A stretch of DNA of 15,850 nt from an uncultured Anaerotruncus sp. GTDB lineage: Bacteria; Bacillota; Clostridia; Oscillospirales; Ruminococcaceae. The translations under genes and the position numbers were made by a program. Within the stretch, counting starts at the first letter, position 1. Each line of letters begins with the position of its first letter. Location of the stretch: positions 1 through 15,850 of the forward strand of contig NZ_CABUCJ010000056.1 of NCBI RefSeq assembly GCF_902490045.1. The letters are read 5' to 3'. Under the pieces are notes generated by a model. It was not told where the DNA came from. It saw only the letters and a list, made by a program, of their open reading frames with translations, and did not search any database. Shown here one piece after another: positions 1 through 7,151 of this stretch.

Positions 1-1
1 C

Positions 2-1804
2 GGCGGGGAAGAAGCGGCCCGCTACGCGGCGGACTACACCGAAATCCGCGACACGATCTACCGGCTGGCCGGGGATCAGATGCGCAAGGGCAGCTTTGGC
101 GGCCCGGCTGATTTTTCTATGGCGGACGGGGCGGCTCCTGAGGCGGTCGTGGCGGAGGACGCGGCGTCGGCCGCGGACGCCGGCGGGATGATCCGCAGCG
201 CGCCCGCCGCCTTCTCCGGCACCAATGTGCAGGAGGATGGGGTCGATGAGGCGGACATCGTCAAAACGGACGGGAAATACCTCTACAGCTATGTCTACCA
301 GAATACGACGAGCCAGTCCCCGGCGATCTTCATTGCGGATGCGCAGGAGATGACCCTGACCGCGACGATCAAGGTCGATCCGGCGATCGATGAATTCTAT
401 CTTGACGGCGACAAGCTGGTCACCGTGGGTTACAGCGACGACGAGCTCCCGGCTCCCGAACAGACGGTGGTCGAGGCGACGGACGACAGCCTTATCGACA
501 CGTCCGCCGCGGCGTCCGACGCGGCTTTGCGGAAACGCGGGGGCTGGGACGGCGGAGTTGAGATGACGGTCTACGATATTTCCAACCCGACCGAGCCGCA
601 GGAGGTGCGCTCCTTCCGGCAGGACGGGAGTTACGTCTCCTCCCGTATGATGGACGGAACCCTCTACCTTGTCAGCCGGAAATATGTCTACGCGGATCTT
701 TCCGATAGATTTACGCCCATGAGCGATATCGTGCCGGTCTGCTTTGAGAGCGGCGCCGCCGAACCCCGGCTTCTGCCCGCGGACAAGATTGCGATCGCGC
801 CGGGGTGCAGCTCCGCGGATTACGCGGTGGTGTCCGCCGTGGATGTGCGGACGGGGAGATCGGATACCCGCGCGGTGCTCGGCGGTGGAGAGGGCATCTA
901 TATGTCGCCCGACAGCCTCTATGTCTATTATGGCTCCTGGCGGGGCACCGCTTCCGAATCGGAGAGCTATCAGCGCACCGGGATCGTCAAGTTTTCCGCC
1001 GGCGACGGCGGACTGGACCTCATGGGGACCGCGTGGGTCGACGGGTACGTCGACGGGCAGTTCGCGTTCAGCGAGCTCGACGGCAATCTGCGGGTGGCCA
1101 CCTCGGCGGAATACCCCGTAAAGGGCGCGAGCAACAACCTCTATGTGCTCGACGGCGGTATGCGGCTGATCGGCAGCCTGGAGGGACTCGCGCCCGGCGA
1201 ACGCATCTATTCGGTACGGTACCTCGGCGAGATGGCCTATGTCGTGACCTTCCGGGAGACCGACCCGCTCTTTGCGATCGACCTTTCGAATCCGCGCGCG
1301 CCCAAGGTGCTCGGGCAGCTCAAAATTCCCGGCTTTTCGGAGTACCTGCACCCGCTCGGCGACGGGCTCCTGCTCGGTATCGGGCAGAGCGTCGACGAGC
1401 GCGGCACGGCGAACGGCGTCAAGCTCTCGATGTTCGACGTCTCCGACCCGCTCGCGCCGAAGGAGCTCTATGTCTACAACTTCGGAGGCGAGGGCGTCTG
1501 GGCGGAGGCGCTGTTCAACCACAAGGCGGTCCTCTTCGACGAGAAACGCTCCCTCTTCGGCTTTGCGGTGGACACGGGCTTCGGGCGGATCGTCAGCAGC
1601 TACTATGTGTTCAGCTACGGCAGGGACGCGGACAGCTTCACCCTCAAGGCGAAGATCAGCCATGACGACTTCGGGCCGAACGCGTTTTCCGGGGTGAACC
1701 GGGGACTCTACATCGGGGATACCCTCTACACCTTCTCGCCCGACTGGATCGTGAGCTACGATCTCGGCAACTTTACGCGGAAGGAAATTCTGCCCCTCAA
1801 ATAG
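2..1804 (+). CDS. Beta-propeller domain protein (PF09826 type), 5' end outside window
   Basis: The frame is open from base 2 to a TAG stop at 1802-1804. The first in-window ATG (80) lies inside an already coding stretch (GGEEAARYAADYTEIRDTIY precedes it), so the true start and any signal peptide or membrane anchor lie upstream. The segment TNVQEDGVDEADIVKTDGKY, about 75 residues into the visible part, is the hallmark entry to the beta-propeller family PF09826. Repeated blade-like segments follow: YDISNPTEPQEV, AIDLSNPRAPKVLGQLKIPG, LSMFDVSDPLAPKEL. The visible 600 residues are close to the family's usual length, so probably only a short N-terminal piece is missing. Family members are mostly extracytoplasmic proteins of unknown biochemical role, and no catalytic residues are recognisable. 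A strong terminator begins seven bases after the stop, so it ends a transcription unit. Confidence 0.88.
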   Translation, partial: GGEEAARYAADYTEIRDTIYRLAGDQMRKGSFGGPADFSMADGAAPEAVVAEDAASAADAGGMIRSAPAAFSGTNVQEDGVDEADIVKTDGKYLYSYVYQNTTSQSPAIFIADAQEMTLTATIKVDPAIDEFYLDGDKLVTVGYSDDELPAPEQTVVEATDDSLIDTSAAASDAALRKRGGWDGGVEMTVYDISNPTEPQEVRSFRQDGSYVSSRMMDGTLYLVSRKYVYADLSDRFTPMSDIVPVCFESGAAEPRLLPADKIAIAPGCSSADYAVVSAVDVRTGRSDTRAVLGGGEGIYMSPDSLYVYYGSWRGTASESESYQRTGIVKFSAGDGGLDLMGTAWVDGYVDGQFAFSELDGNLRVATSAEYPVKGASNNLYVLDGGMRLIGSLEGLAPGERIYSVRYLGEMAYVVTFRETDPLFAIDLSNPRAPKVLGQLKIPGFSEYLHPLGDGLLLGIGQSVDERGTANGVKLSMFDVSDPLAPKELYVYNFGGEGVWAEALFNHKAVLFDEKRSLFGFAVDTGFGRIVSSYYVFSYGRDADSFTLKAKISHDDFGPNAFSGVNRGLYIGDTLYTFSPDWIVSYDLGNFTRKEILPLK

Positions 1805-1810
1805 AAAAAC

Positions 1811-1839
1811 AAAAACGGCCGCCGTCGGCGGCTGTTTTT
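1811..1839 (+). terminator. Rho-independent terminator after the beta-propeller gene
   Basis: A 13-bp stem (1811-1823 with 1827-1839, one G-T wobble) has a 3-nt loop GTC. The 5' arm begins with an A-run and the 3' arm ends in TTTTT, so it could also work on the other strand. Confidence 0.88.
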
Positions 1840-1926
1840 GTATCCCTGCAAACTGGGGAACATGGCAGCCACTGACGAAAAGGATGAGAAAAGACGCCCT
1901 GGAAACGGCGTCGGGAGGAAGATGCG

Positions 1927-2358
1927 ATGCGGATTCTTGTGGACGCCGACGCCTGTCCGGTCAAGGAGCAGATCGTGCGGCTTGCGAAAAAGCGGGGGAT
2001 CGCCGTCGTCATGGTGATCGACAACACCCATATCCTGAACGACGGCTACAGCACCGTGATCACGGTGGACAAGGCCCGGGACAGCGCGGACATCAAGCTC
2101 GCGAACCTCATGGAACGCGGGGATGTCGTCGTGACGCAGGATTTCGGCGTGGCGGCGATGGCGCTGGGCAAGGGCGCGCGCGCCCTCAGCCAGAACGGGA
2201 TGGTCTACGATTCCGGCAACATGGACCGCCTGCTCTTCGAGCGGCACCTCGGGCAGAAGGTGCGCCGGGCGGGCGGCAGGACGGGCACGATCAAAAAGCG
2301 CACGGCCGCGGACGACGAAGCGTTTTCCCACGCGCTGGAGACCCTGCTGGACGAATAG
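1927..2358 (+). CDS. UPF0178 / DUF188 family protein (YaiI/YqxD)
   Basis: A 143-residue protein with full-length features of the YaiI/YqxD family: N-terminal MRILVDADACPVKEQI, the acidic-residue-rich PIN-like core (VIDNTHILNDG; DSADIKLANLMERGDVVVTQDFG) and the C-terminal GTIKKRTAADDEAF. Family members are widespread small cytoplasmic proteins with a PIN-like fold and no firmly established function; nuclease activity has been proposed from the fold only. The start is set by GGAGGAA at 1914-1920, six bases before the ATG at 1927; the ATG at 1922 is out of frame. It follows a terminator and is followed after 31 bp by a VOC gene, which probably shares its transcript. Confidence 0.9.
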   Translation: MRILVDADACPVKEQIVRLAKKRGIAVVMVIDNTHILNDGYSTVITVDKARDSADIKLANLMERGDVVVTQDFGVAAMALGKGARALSQNGMVYDSGNMDRLLFERHLGQKVRRAGGRTGTIKKRTAADDEAFSHALETLLDE

Positions 2359-2374
2359 AATGAATGGTAAAAAT

Positions 2375-2379
2375 GGAGG
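2375..2379 (+). promoter_or_regulatory. Ribosome binding site fixing the VOC gene start
   Basis: GGAGG lies 10 bases before the ATG at 2390. The earlier in-frame ATG at 2360 has no such site and would add residues (MNGKNGGIIR) unlike the family. Confidence 0.6.
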
Positions 2380-2389
2380 TATCATACGG

Positions 2390-2782
2390 ATGGCGCTTCA
2401 GCTTGTGGGATGGAATGTTGTCTTGGACGCCGATAATGCGGACGAGCTGTCCGCATTTTATGAACGGCTGCTTGGCTGGACGCGGTTCAAAGGTGAAGAA
2501 TACACGGTTTTAAGGAATGAAGGGCAGCCGGGATTTCCGACCTGGATTACCATTCAGCAGGTGGATGATTATGTTCCGCCCATTTGGCCCGCGGCCCCGG
2601 ATGAGCAACAGCAGATGGCGCATGTGGATTTCCATGTTGAGGATGTGGAGGAAGGGGTGGAACACGCCCTGTCGTGTGGCGCGGCCATCTCTGACGTCCA
2701 ATTCGATGAGCGCTGGCGGGTGATGATTGACCCTGCGGGGCATCCGTTCTGTATACTGCCTCCAATCATGCCCTGGACGTAA
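2390..2782 (+). CDS. VOC (glyoxalase/bleomycin-resistance fold) family protein
   Basis: A 130-residue protein from the ATG at 2390. It has two beta-alpha-beta-beta-beta-type modules: the first begins LVGWNVVLDADNADELSAFYERLLGW, the second MAHVDFHVEDVEEGVEHALSCGA, ending RVMIDPAGHPFCILP. The latter is the typical C-terminal signature of Glyoxalase_6-like VOC proteins. Substrate cannot be inferred; family members include metal-dependent lyases, dioxygenases and drug-binding proteins. It follows the UPF0178 gene by 31 bp and is probably cotranscribed, ending at the hairpin at 2856-2884. Its base composition looks less GC-rich than its neighbours, with more A/T-ending codons, which may indicate later acquisition. 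Confidence 0.85.
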   Translation: MALQLVGWNVVLDADNADELSAFYERLLGWTRFKGEEYTVLRNEGQPGFPTWITIQQVDDYVPPIWPAAPDEQQQMAHVDFHVEDVEEGVEHALSCGAAISDVQFDERWRVMIDPAGHPFCILPPIMPWT

Positions 2783-2855
2783 GAAGGGAGAGCCCCGGAA
2801 ACGTCAGCATACCAGATTGGCTGAATAGGTCCGCGTGGAATAAAACGATCTATTA

Positions 2856-2884
2856 AAAACCGCCCGCGTGATGCGGGCGGTTTT
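2856..2884 (+). terminator. Terminator between convergent VOC and yjjI genes (probably bidirectional)
   Basis: A perfect 12-bp stem (2856-2867 with 2873-2884) has a 5-nt loop. An AAAA tract on the left and TTTT on the right let it stop transcription from both sides. It lies 73 bp beyond the VOC stop and 36 bp beyond the minus-strand yjjI stop. Confidence 0.88.
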
Positions 2885-2919
2885 CGATTGTCCGGGGATC
2901 CGGTTCCCGGGGCCTGCGG

Positions 2920-4434
2920 TCATATGCTGCGCACCATCCGTTCGTAGGTGCGGCGCTCCTCGATCGTTTCCCGGGAGGCGGCGACCGCGCTGTTGGCGAC
3001 CGGCGCGCCCTTTTGCAGGGCCTCGAAGTCGGAGCGCTTGATCAGGTAGCCGGTCACGCGGATGACGTCGCTGTCCGACTCATAGGTGGAGATGTACTGC
3101 ATGCCGACCTGGAAGGCCCCCTTGAAGACGTCGAGCACGGCGGCGGGGTTTTGGAGCGCGGTCTGGTCGAAGGGGAAGATGTCGCCGATCCCGGACGGGA
3201 AGAAACGGTGGAACATCCCCGCCTGCCGCAGATGGTCGTAGAGGGGGATCTCACTGCCGATGGCGAGGCGCACGCCGGGGGTGACGCCGTTGTCTCCGAC
3301 GGCGCCGACCTGCGCGTGCAGCAGGAAACGGTGCCCGTTGACCTCGCAGTACCTGCTTTCAAAGGCGTTCACCTGCCGTTCGATCGCCTCCACGATGCGC
3401 AGGCCGAGCCGGTTGGCCTCCTCATCCGGGCCGTAGCGGCCCGGCTTGCCGCAGAGGTCCATCAGCGTGTTGACACATTCGTTCATGCCGACCAATCCGA
3501 ACAGCCCGACGAAGCGTTCCCGTTCCAAAAAGCCCTCCCTGACAAGGAAATTCGTCCGGAAGAAGGGGATCTCCTCGGCGATGAAGCGGATTTTTGCCTC
3601 CATGAACCGGCAGGCGGCGTCCACCGCCTCGGGGAGCCTGACGGAGAAAAACTCGTCGAGGCTGCGGCAGCGTTCGGCGATCCTGCAAAGCCGCATCCGA
3701 GAGAGGGAGTAGGCCCCTCCGCCCACATAGAGGCCGTTGTAGCAGCTTGCGATTCCATACCGTTCTCCAATGCGGGAACGGTAGTAGGGGTCGAAGGCGA
3801 AGGCGGGGTTGGCGCACCGCAGCGCGCTGGAGACGCAATTGACCGCGAATTCGTCGGGCGTAACCGCGGGGTCGTAGAGCAGCGTGAGGTTGGGAACGGC
3901 GTTTTGCAGCTCCGGGAGCAGCTCGACGACCAGTTCCCCTGTGACGGTGGCCTCGGGGCCGATGTTGGCATGGCAGAAGCTGTCGCTCACCATCCGGTCG
4001 AGCGCCGTCAAAAAGAGGCGCAGCATGTCGCGGGCCTCGCCGCGCGGCACCTGCCTGACAAAAGGCTCGAGCATCCGATCAATCCGCCCGATGTATACGG
4101 GATAATGGGTCACCGACGGGACGTGGGAGTAAAAAATCATGAGCGAGGCGAGCGCCTCCGCCAGCGTCCCGGGCGGCGGAAGGCGGAGGAATTCGCAGCC
4201 CCGCTCCAGAAAGCGCTCGTAGTCGGGGAGGATGTAGCGGGGACAGAGGGGGGCGTGGCCGTCGTTGTGGTCGCAGAGGATTTCCTCCTCCACCAGCCGC
4301 TGGAAGTTGTCCGGCACGCCCTCCGGGTAGCCGCAGAGGTTTTCCGCGAACTCCGCCAGGGAAAAAACCGTCTGCATGTGCGTCTTGGTTGGGTCCTTGA
4401 TGATCTCCATGATCTGCCGCTGGATCGATTCCAT
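2920..4434 (-). CDS. yjjI: YjjI family glycyl radical enzyme
   Basis: A 504-residue protein, close in size to E. coli YjjI. The C-terminal glycyl radical motif RVTGY (residues 459-463, radical site G462) is clear, preceded by FPFDQTALQNPAAVLDVFKG. A mid-protein cysteine in IASCYNGLYVGGG (C231) is a plausible thiyl residue, but this assignment is a guess. Glycyl radical enzymes work in the anaerobic cytoplasm after a radical-SAM activase installs the radical; the YjjI substrate is not known to me. In enterobacteria the activase YjjW is encoded next to YjjI, but here the gene is followed by a terminator and no activase lies in the window. ATG at 4434, with a purine-rich AAAGGCGG stretch upstream as a weak RBS. 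It is divergent from a Crp/Fnr-type regulator that probably controls it. Confidence 0.87.
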   Translation of the reverse strand: MESIQRQIMEIIKDPTKTHMQTVFSLAEFAENLCGYPEGVPDNFQRLVEEEILCDHNDGHAPLCPRYILPDYERFLERGCEFLRLPPPGTLAEALASLMIFYSHVPSVTHYPVYIGRIDRMLEPFVRQVPRGEARDMLRLFLTALDRMVSDSFCHANIGPEATVTGELVVELLPELQNAVPNLTLLYDPAVTPDEFAVNCVSSALRCANPAFAFDPYYRSRIGERYGIASCYNGLYVGGGAYSLSRMRLCRIAERCRSLDEFFSVRLPEAVDAACRFMEAKIRFIAEEIPFFRTNFLVREGFLERERFVGLFGLVGMNECVNTLMDLCGKPGRYGPDEEANRLGLRIVEAIERQVNAFESRYCEVNGHRFLLHAQVGAVGDNGVTPGVRLAIGSEIPLYDHLRQAGMFHRFFPSGIGDIFPFDQTALQNPAAVLDVFKGAFQVGMQYISTYESDSDVIRVTGYLIKRSDFEALQKGAPVANSAVAASRETIEERRTYERMVRSI

Positions 4435-4469
4435 TGGATCGCCGCCTTTCCGAGGATTGTTCCGGTTCC

Positions 4470-4475
4470 ATCATA
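4470..4475 (-). promoter_or_regulatory. -10 box of yjjI promoter, activator-dependent look
   Basis: TATGAT on the minus strand lies about 35 bp before the yjjI ATG. At a 17-bp spacing the -35 would be TTTTTC, far from TTGACA, as expected for a promoter that needs an activator. A 14-bp inverted repeat (4498-4511) is centred near -41.5 relative to the implied start site. Confidence 0.5.
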
Positions 4476-4497
4476 GAGCGGCGGCGGAAAAAGAAAA

Positions 4498-4511
4498 ATG
4501 ACAATTGACAT
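4498..4511. promoter_or_regulatory. Candidate Crp/Fnr-type operator shared by yjjI and the regulator gene
   Basis: ATGACAATTGACAT is an imperfect 14-bp inverted repeat (six of seven base pairs symmetric). It has the 6+2+6 layout of short Crp/Fnr-family sites such as the PrfA box. Its centre lies 29.5 bp upstream of the yjjI -10 first base (class II activator position), and it covers the TTGACA -35 of the regulator's own promoter. Binding could thus activate yjjI and repress the regulator. This is inferred from geometry only. Confidence 0.42.
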
Positions 4512-4533
4512 CTTTTGAAAAGTGGTCTATGCT
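4505..4533 (+). promoter_or_regulatory. Sigma-A promoter of the Crp/Fnr-family regulator
   Basis: -35 TTGACA (4505-4510), 17-bp spacer, -10 TATGCT (4528-4533). The predicted start site is about 17 bases before the TTG codon. The spacer contains a small symmetric CTTTT-G-AAAAG sequence at 4512-4522. Confidence 0.7.
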
Positions 4534-4556
4534 GTTGATGGAAAGGGGGCGGCGCG

Positions 4557-5258
4557 TTGGAATTCACGGAGGGTGTCAGGGAGCTCATGAACGCCGCCGT
4601 CCGGGGGGAAGCGGGCCCGGAACTGCTGTCCCGCTGCTGCGGGCCGGGGCTGCGTGCGCGCAGGATAAAAAGAGGGGAGCGGGTTCTCCACGCGGGGTTC
4701 CCCATCCGCACCGTCCGGATCATGCTTTCGGGGCGGTGCCACGTCCTCACGATCTCCCGCGACGGACAGAGCTTTATTGCCTATGTCAACGAGGGCTTCC
4801 AGATTTTCGGCCTCACCGAGCTGCTCTGCGGCGGGGATACATTCACCGCGTCGATCACCGCGGAGGAGGACTGCCTCTTTGCCGAGGCGGACGCGCAGCG
4901 TTTCTGCGCGCTGCTTGAAGGCGGCGGCGATTTTTCCGGCATGGTGCTGCGCTACCTGGCGTCCCTCGTGGAGCAGGCGATGCAGAACAGCGTCCGCCGC
5001 CGGTTCGCGGGAGGATACGAGGCGGTGCTACTCTACCTCCATGAGCGGGTCAGGCAGGAGACGCCGCCGGTATCCGTCCGGATCAACCGTCGCGTCCTCT
5101 CCGAGCTGCTGGGACTGAACCTGCGCACCCTCTACCGCTATTTCGACCGGCTGGAGGCGGAGGGCTATGCCGTGCGGGAGCATGGCAGGCTGGCGCTGGA
5201 CAGCCGCGCGCTCGGGCGGCTGGAGGCGGCGGCCCGGGAGATTTACGAACGCATGTGA
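4557..5258 (+). CDS. Crp/Fnr family transcriptional regulator (TTG start)
   Basis: A 233-residue protein with an N-terminal cyclic-nucleotide-binding-type beta-roll (about residues 30-125; IKRGERVLHAGFPIRTVRIMLSGR, then DGQSFIAYVNEGFQIFGLTELLCGG). A dimerisation helix follows (about 128-148), then a C-terminal winged helix (about 155-212; recognition region SELLGLNLRTLYRYFDRLEAEGY). There is no N-terminal FNR-like cysteine cluster, so no [4Fe-4S] oxygen sensor is evident; cysteines occur at 27, 28, 61, 91, 106 and 117. The effector is unknown. The start is TTG at 4557, supported by GGGGG at 4545-4549 seven bases upstream; no in-frame ATG lies near. It is divergent from yjjI across 122 bp, making it the likely yjjI regulator. 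Confidence 0.87.
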   Translation: MEFTEGVRELMNAAVRGEAGPELLSRCCGPGLRARRIKRGERVLHAGFPIRTVRIMLSGRCHVLTISRDGQSFIAYVNEGFQIFGLTELLCGGDTFTASITAEEDCLFAEADAQRFCALLEGGGDFSGMVLRYLASLVEQAMQNSVRRRFAGGYEAVLLYLHERVRQETPPVSVRINRRVLSELLGLNLRTLYRYFDRLEAEGYAVREHGRLALDSRALGRLEAAAREIYERM

Positions 5259-5262
5259 AGAA

Positions 5263-5292
5263 AAAGCACGGCCCCAAACGGGGCCGTGCTTT
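5263..5292 (+). terminator. Bidirectional terminator between the Crp/Fnr gene and the isomerase homologue
   Basis: A perfect 13-bp stem (5263-5275 with 5280-5292) has loop AAAC, with an A-run before and TTT after. It separates convergent genes ending at 5258 and 5311. Confidence 0.88.
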
Positions 5293-5310
5293 CGTATGGG
5301 AGAATGGGAA

Positions 5311-6261
5311 TCAGCCGAGAAGCTGGGCTTCGAGGCGGTCCCAGTTGAGGGAGATCATCGAAGGGGCGATCACGCCGCGCTCGGTGATGAGCCCGGTGAT
5401 CTGGTGCGAGGGGGTCAGGTCGAAGAACTGATTGATGACATCGATCCCTTCCATGCTGTCGAAATCGCCGGGGGAGACGATCTCAGCGGGGGTGCGGCGT
5501 TCGAGCACGATCGGGTGTCCCTGCGCGGTGCGGCAGTCGAGCTTATAGATCTCGCTGGCGATATAGACCGGCTTTTTGCAGGAGAGCGCGAGCTGGGAGA
5601 TCAGCGCGGTGCCCATCTTGTTGGCGACCGAGCCGTCCCACGCAATGGTGTCCGCCCCCATGATGATGAGGTCGCAGGTGGGCATGAACTCCCAGATGGA
5701 GGCGTCGGTGACATAGGTGACGGGGACCCGCAGCTCCTGGAGGATTTTTGCCGCGACGCGGGATTCGCGCAGGGGACGGGACTCGGTGCAGATCAGGCGG
5801 AACTGCTTCCCCTGCCTGGCGGCCGCGGTAAAGACGCTCATCAGGGCGCTCGAATAGCTGTGCATCATGACCGTGCAGCCGTCCTGGATCAGGTTGGCTC
5901 CGTTCTCCCCAAGGTGGTCGACGGCGCTGAGGGAATACTGGATGATCCGCTGGCAGAGCGCCGCGATCTCGCCGGTGACGGTGGAAATCTCCGTGCCGGC
6001 GGGGAAGGAGTCGAGCTTTTTATAGACGAGGGACTTGGAGTTATAGATGGTGGCCATTGTGGGCTTGAGGCTTAGCAGCTCGCCCGAGATGTAATCGAAC
6101 CGTTTCCTGAGTGCGTCCGTGTCCGAGAAATTTTCCTGGGTGCAGGCGAGGTAGTACGCCCACGCGGCGGCGCGCCCGAACGGACTGCCGCCCTTGACGT
6201 TCATGTTGCGCACCTCATCGATGACGTGCTGTGCCGACTGGAATTGGATGTCCTGTAGCAT
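5311..6261 (-). CDS. eIF2B/MtnA-superfamily sugar-phosphate isomerase homologue
   Basis: A 316-residue protein of the eIF2B alpha/beta/delta - MtnA - ribose-1,5-bisphosphate isomerase superfamily. An N-terminal helical domain (1-115) includes GRAAAWAYYLA. The Rossmann-like domain contains IQDGCTVMMHSYSSALMSVF (125-144), CTESRPLRESR (158-168), IIMGADTIAWDGSVANKMGT (199-218) and the C-terminal DLTPSHQITGLITERGV. The GAD aspartate (D204) and the NK pair, equivalent to the catalytic Asp region of MtnA, are kept. The catalytic Cys of MtnA (HCN motif) is Ser here (HSYS, 134-137), as in eIF2B-like members. It may isomerise a ribose phosphate or bind a sugar phosphate or nucleotide; the reaction is unknown. 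ATG at 6261 with AAAGGAG at 6270-6276. It is 29 bp downstream of the PurM-like gene, clearly one operon. Confidence 0.82.
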   Translation of the reverse strand: MLQDIQFQSAQHVIDEVRNMNVKGGSPFGRAAAWAYYLACTQENFSDTDALRKRFDYISGELLSLKPTMATIYNSKSLVYKKLDSFPAGTEISTVTGEIAALCQRIIQYSLSAVDHLGENGANLIQDGCTVMMHSYSSALMSVFTAAARQGKQFRLICTESRPLRESRVAAKILQELRVPVTYVTDASIWEFMPTCDLIIMGADTIAWDGSVANKMGTALISQLALSCKKPVYIASEIYKLDCRTAQGHPIVLERRTPAEIVSPGDFDSMEGIDVINQFFDLTPSHQITGLITERGVIAPSMISLNWDRLEAQLLG

Positions 6262-6290
6262 GGTAATCGCTCCTTTATTAATATGATATC

Positions 6291-7118
6291 TTATTGAATC
6301 CGGCCGATGAAAAAGCAGGGGACGTCCAGCTCCGCGGCGAGCGCCGCGCCCGATTCCTCCGGCAGGCTGACCAGCACGGCGGTACAGGACCCGGCGGAGG
6401 TCTTAAGGTCGACGGGGGGATGGTCGACAGGCAGGAACCGCCTTCCGACACACTCCGCGAGCTGGCCGGCTTCATATAACGCGCCCTTCGAGCCGACGGG
6501 GAGGATTTCATGGACGAAGCGTAGCTCCCGCAGCTTCGCCACGGTGGAGATCTTGGCGACGGTGTCGTCGCGTTCGCTGTAGTGCTCGACAATCCCGCTC
6601 TGCGGGACGCCGGCGCAGTAGACCGCGTCGCCCGGGCAGGTGCGGCCGAGTCGGAGCGCGGAATCGCTCACGAGCCCGACGACGGTGACGCCGATGCCCG
6701 TCTGGAGGGTCAGCATGTTGTCCTCGGTGCTGCCGGTAAACTGTATGCTGTCCAGCAGGCCGCAGCTGCGCAGCTCCTCCTGCATGGCGGAAATGATCTT
6801 CCGTCCGCTCGGCTCCATCTCCACACAGAGATTGTCCGCGATGACAATGGGGGTGGCGCCCGTGGCGAGGACCTCCATGGTGGGGACCTTCAGGGCGCTG
6901 ACCGCGGTTTCGTCATAGGTGTTGCGGTGGGTGTCGTTCGGCTTTTCCCCGTTGGAGGCGTTGGAATCGCAGGCGACGACGAGGCTCAGCTCTCCCAGGA
7001 GCCGGAGGATGGAGAGGTCCCGGTATTTGCGGATCCGGGAGGAAAAGCTGTGCCTGCGGGTCATCTCCAATAACTCTTCGTATTCATTCCAGATGATCTC
7101 GGGCGTGAAAGCACCCAT
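6291..7118 (-). CDS. PurM/SelD-fold (AIR synthase-related) protein, CblS-like kinase homologue
   Basis: A 275-residue protein of the AIR-synthase-related ATP-binding fold. An N-terminal subdomain has the acidic metal/ATP loop VACDSNASNGEKPND (48-62) and MEVLATGATPIVIADNLCVEMEPSG (81-105). Then come the conserved LTGSTEDN-like segment (FTGSTEDN, 127-134) and QTGIGVTVVG (139-148), with the PurM C-terminal domain after about 155. From memory of the family these blocks resemble CblS, the alpha-ribazole kinase of Listeria/Geobacillus, which phosphorylates a nucleoside 5'-OH. The substrate here is unproven; pseudouridine or another imported nucleoside is suggested by the neighbours. The start at 7118 is set by GAGGGA at 7125-7130; an upstream in-frame ATG (7163) lies in the promoter-proximal leader and lacks a site. 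It is first gene of a two-gene operon. Confidence 0.8.
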   Translation of the reverse strand: MGAFTPEIIWNEYEELLEMTRRHSFSSRIRKYRDLSILRLLGELSLVVACDSNASNGEKPNDTHRNTYDETAVSALKVPTMEVLATGATPIVIADNLCVEMEPSGRKIISAMQEELRSCGLLDSIQFTGSTEDNMLTLQTGIGVTVVGLVSDSALRLGRTCPGDAVYCAGVPQSGIVEHYSERDDTVAKISTVAKLRELRFVHEILPVGSKGALYEAGQLAECVGRRFLPVDHPPVDLKTSAGSCTAVLVSLPEESGAALAAELDVPCFFIGRIQ

Positions 7119-7124
7119 AAGGAA

Positions 7125-7130
7125 TCCCTC
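7125..7130 (-). promoter_or_regulatory. Ribosome binding site choosing the 7118 start of the PurM-like gene
   Basis: GAGGGA on the minus strand lies six bases before the ATG at 7118. The longer frame from 7163 would start only a few bases downstream of the predicted -10 box (7152-7157), effectively at or before the transcript start. Confidence 0.6.
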
Positions 7131-7151
7131 TTTTCCAGACTTGATGAATTT

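Noticed and set aside
1884..2363. 159-codon frame overlapping the UPF0178 gene
   Set aside because: Gly/Arg-rich shadow of the real gene in another frame.
3013..4476. 487-codon open frame on the plus strand antisense to yjjI
   Set aside because: Product is low-complexity, Val/Gly/His/Asp-rich and matches no family; it is a by-product of high GC opposite a clear glycyl radical enzyme.
4512..4522. CTTTTGAAAAG symmetric sequence as the main regulator site
   Set aside because: Short, A/T-only arms of five bases in a promoter spacer; the 14-bp dyad at 4498-4511 has better geometry and length.
5167..6075. 302-codon plus-strand frame antisense to the isomerase homologue
   Set aside because: Runs through a strong terminator hairpin and has no family features.
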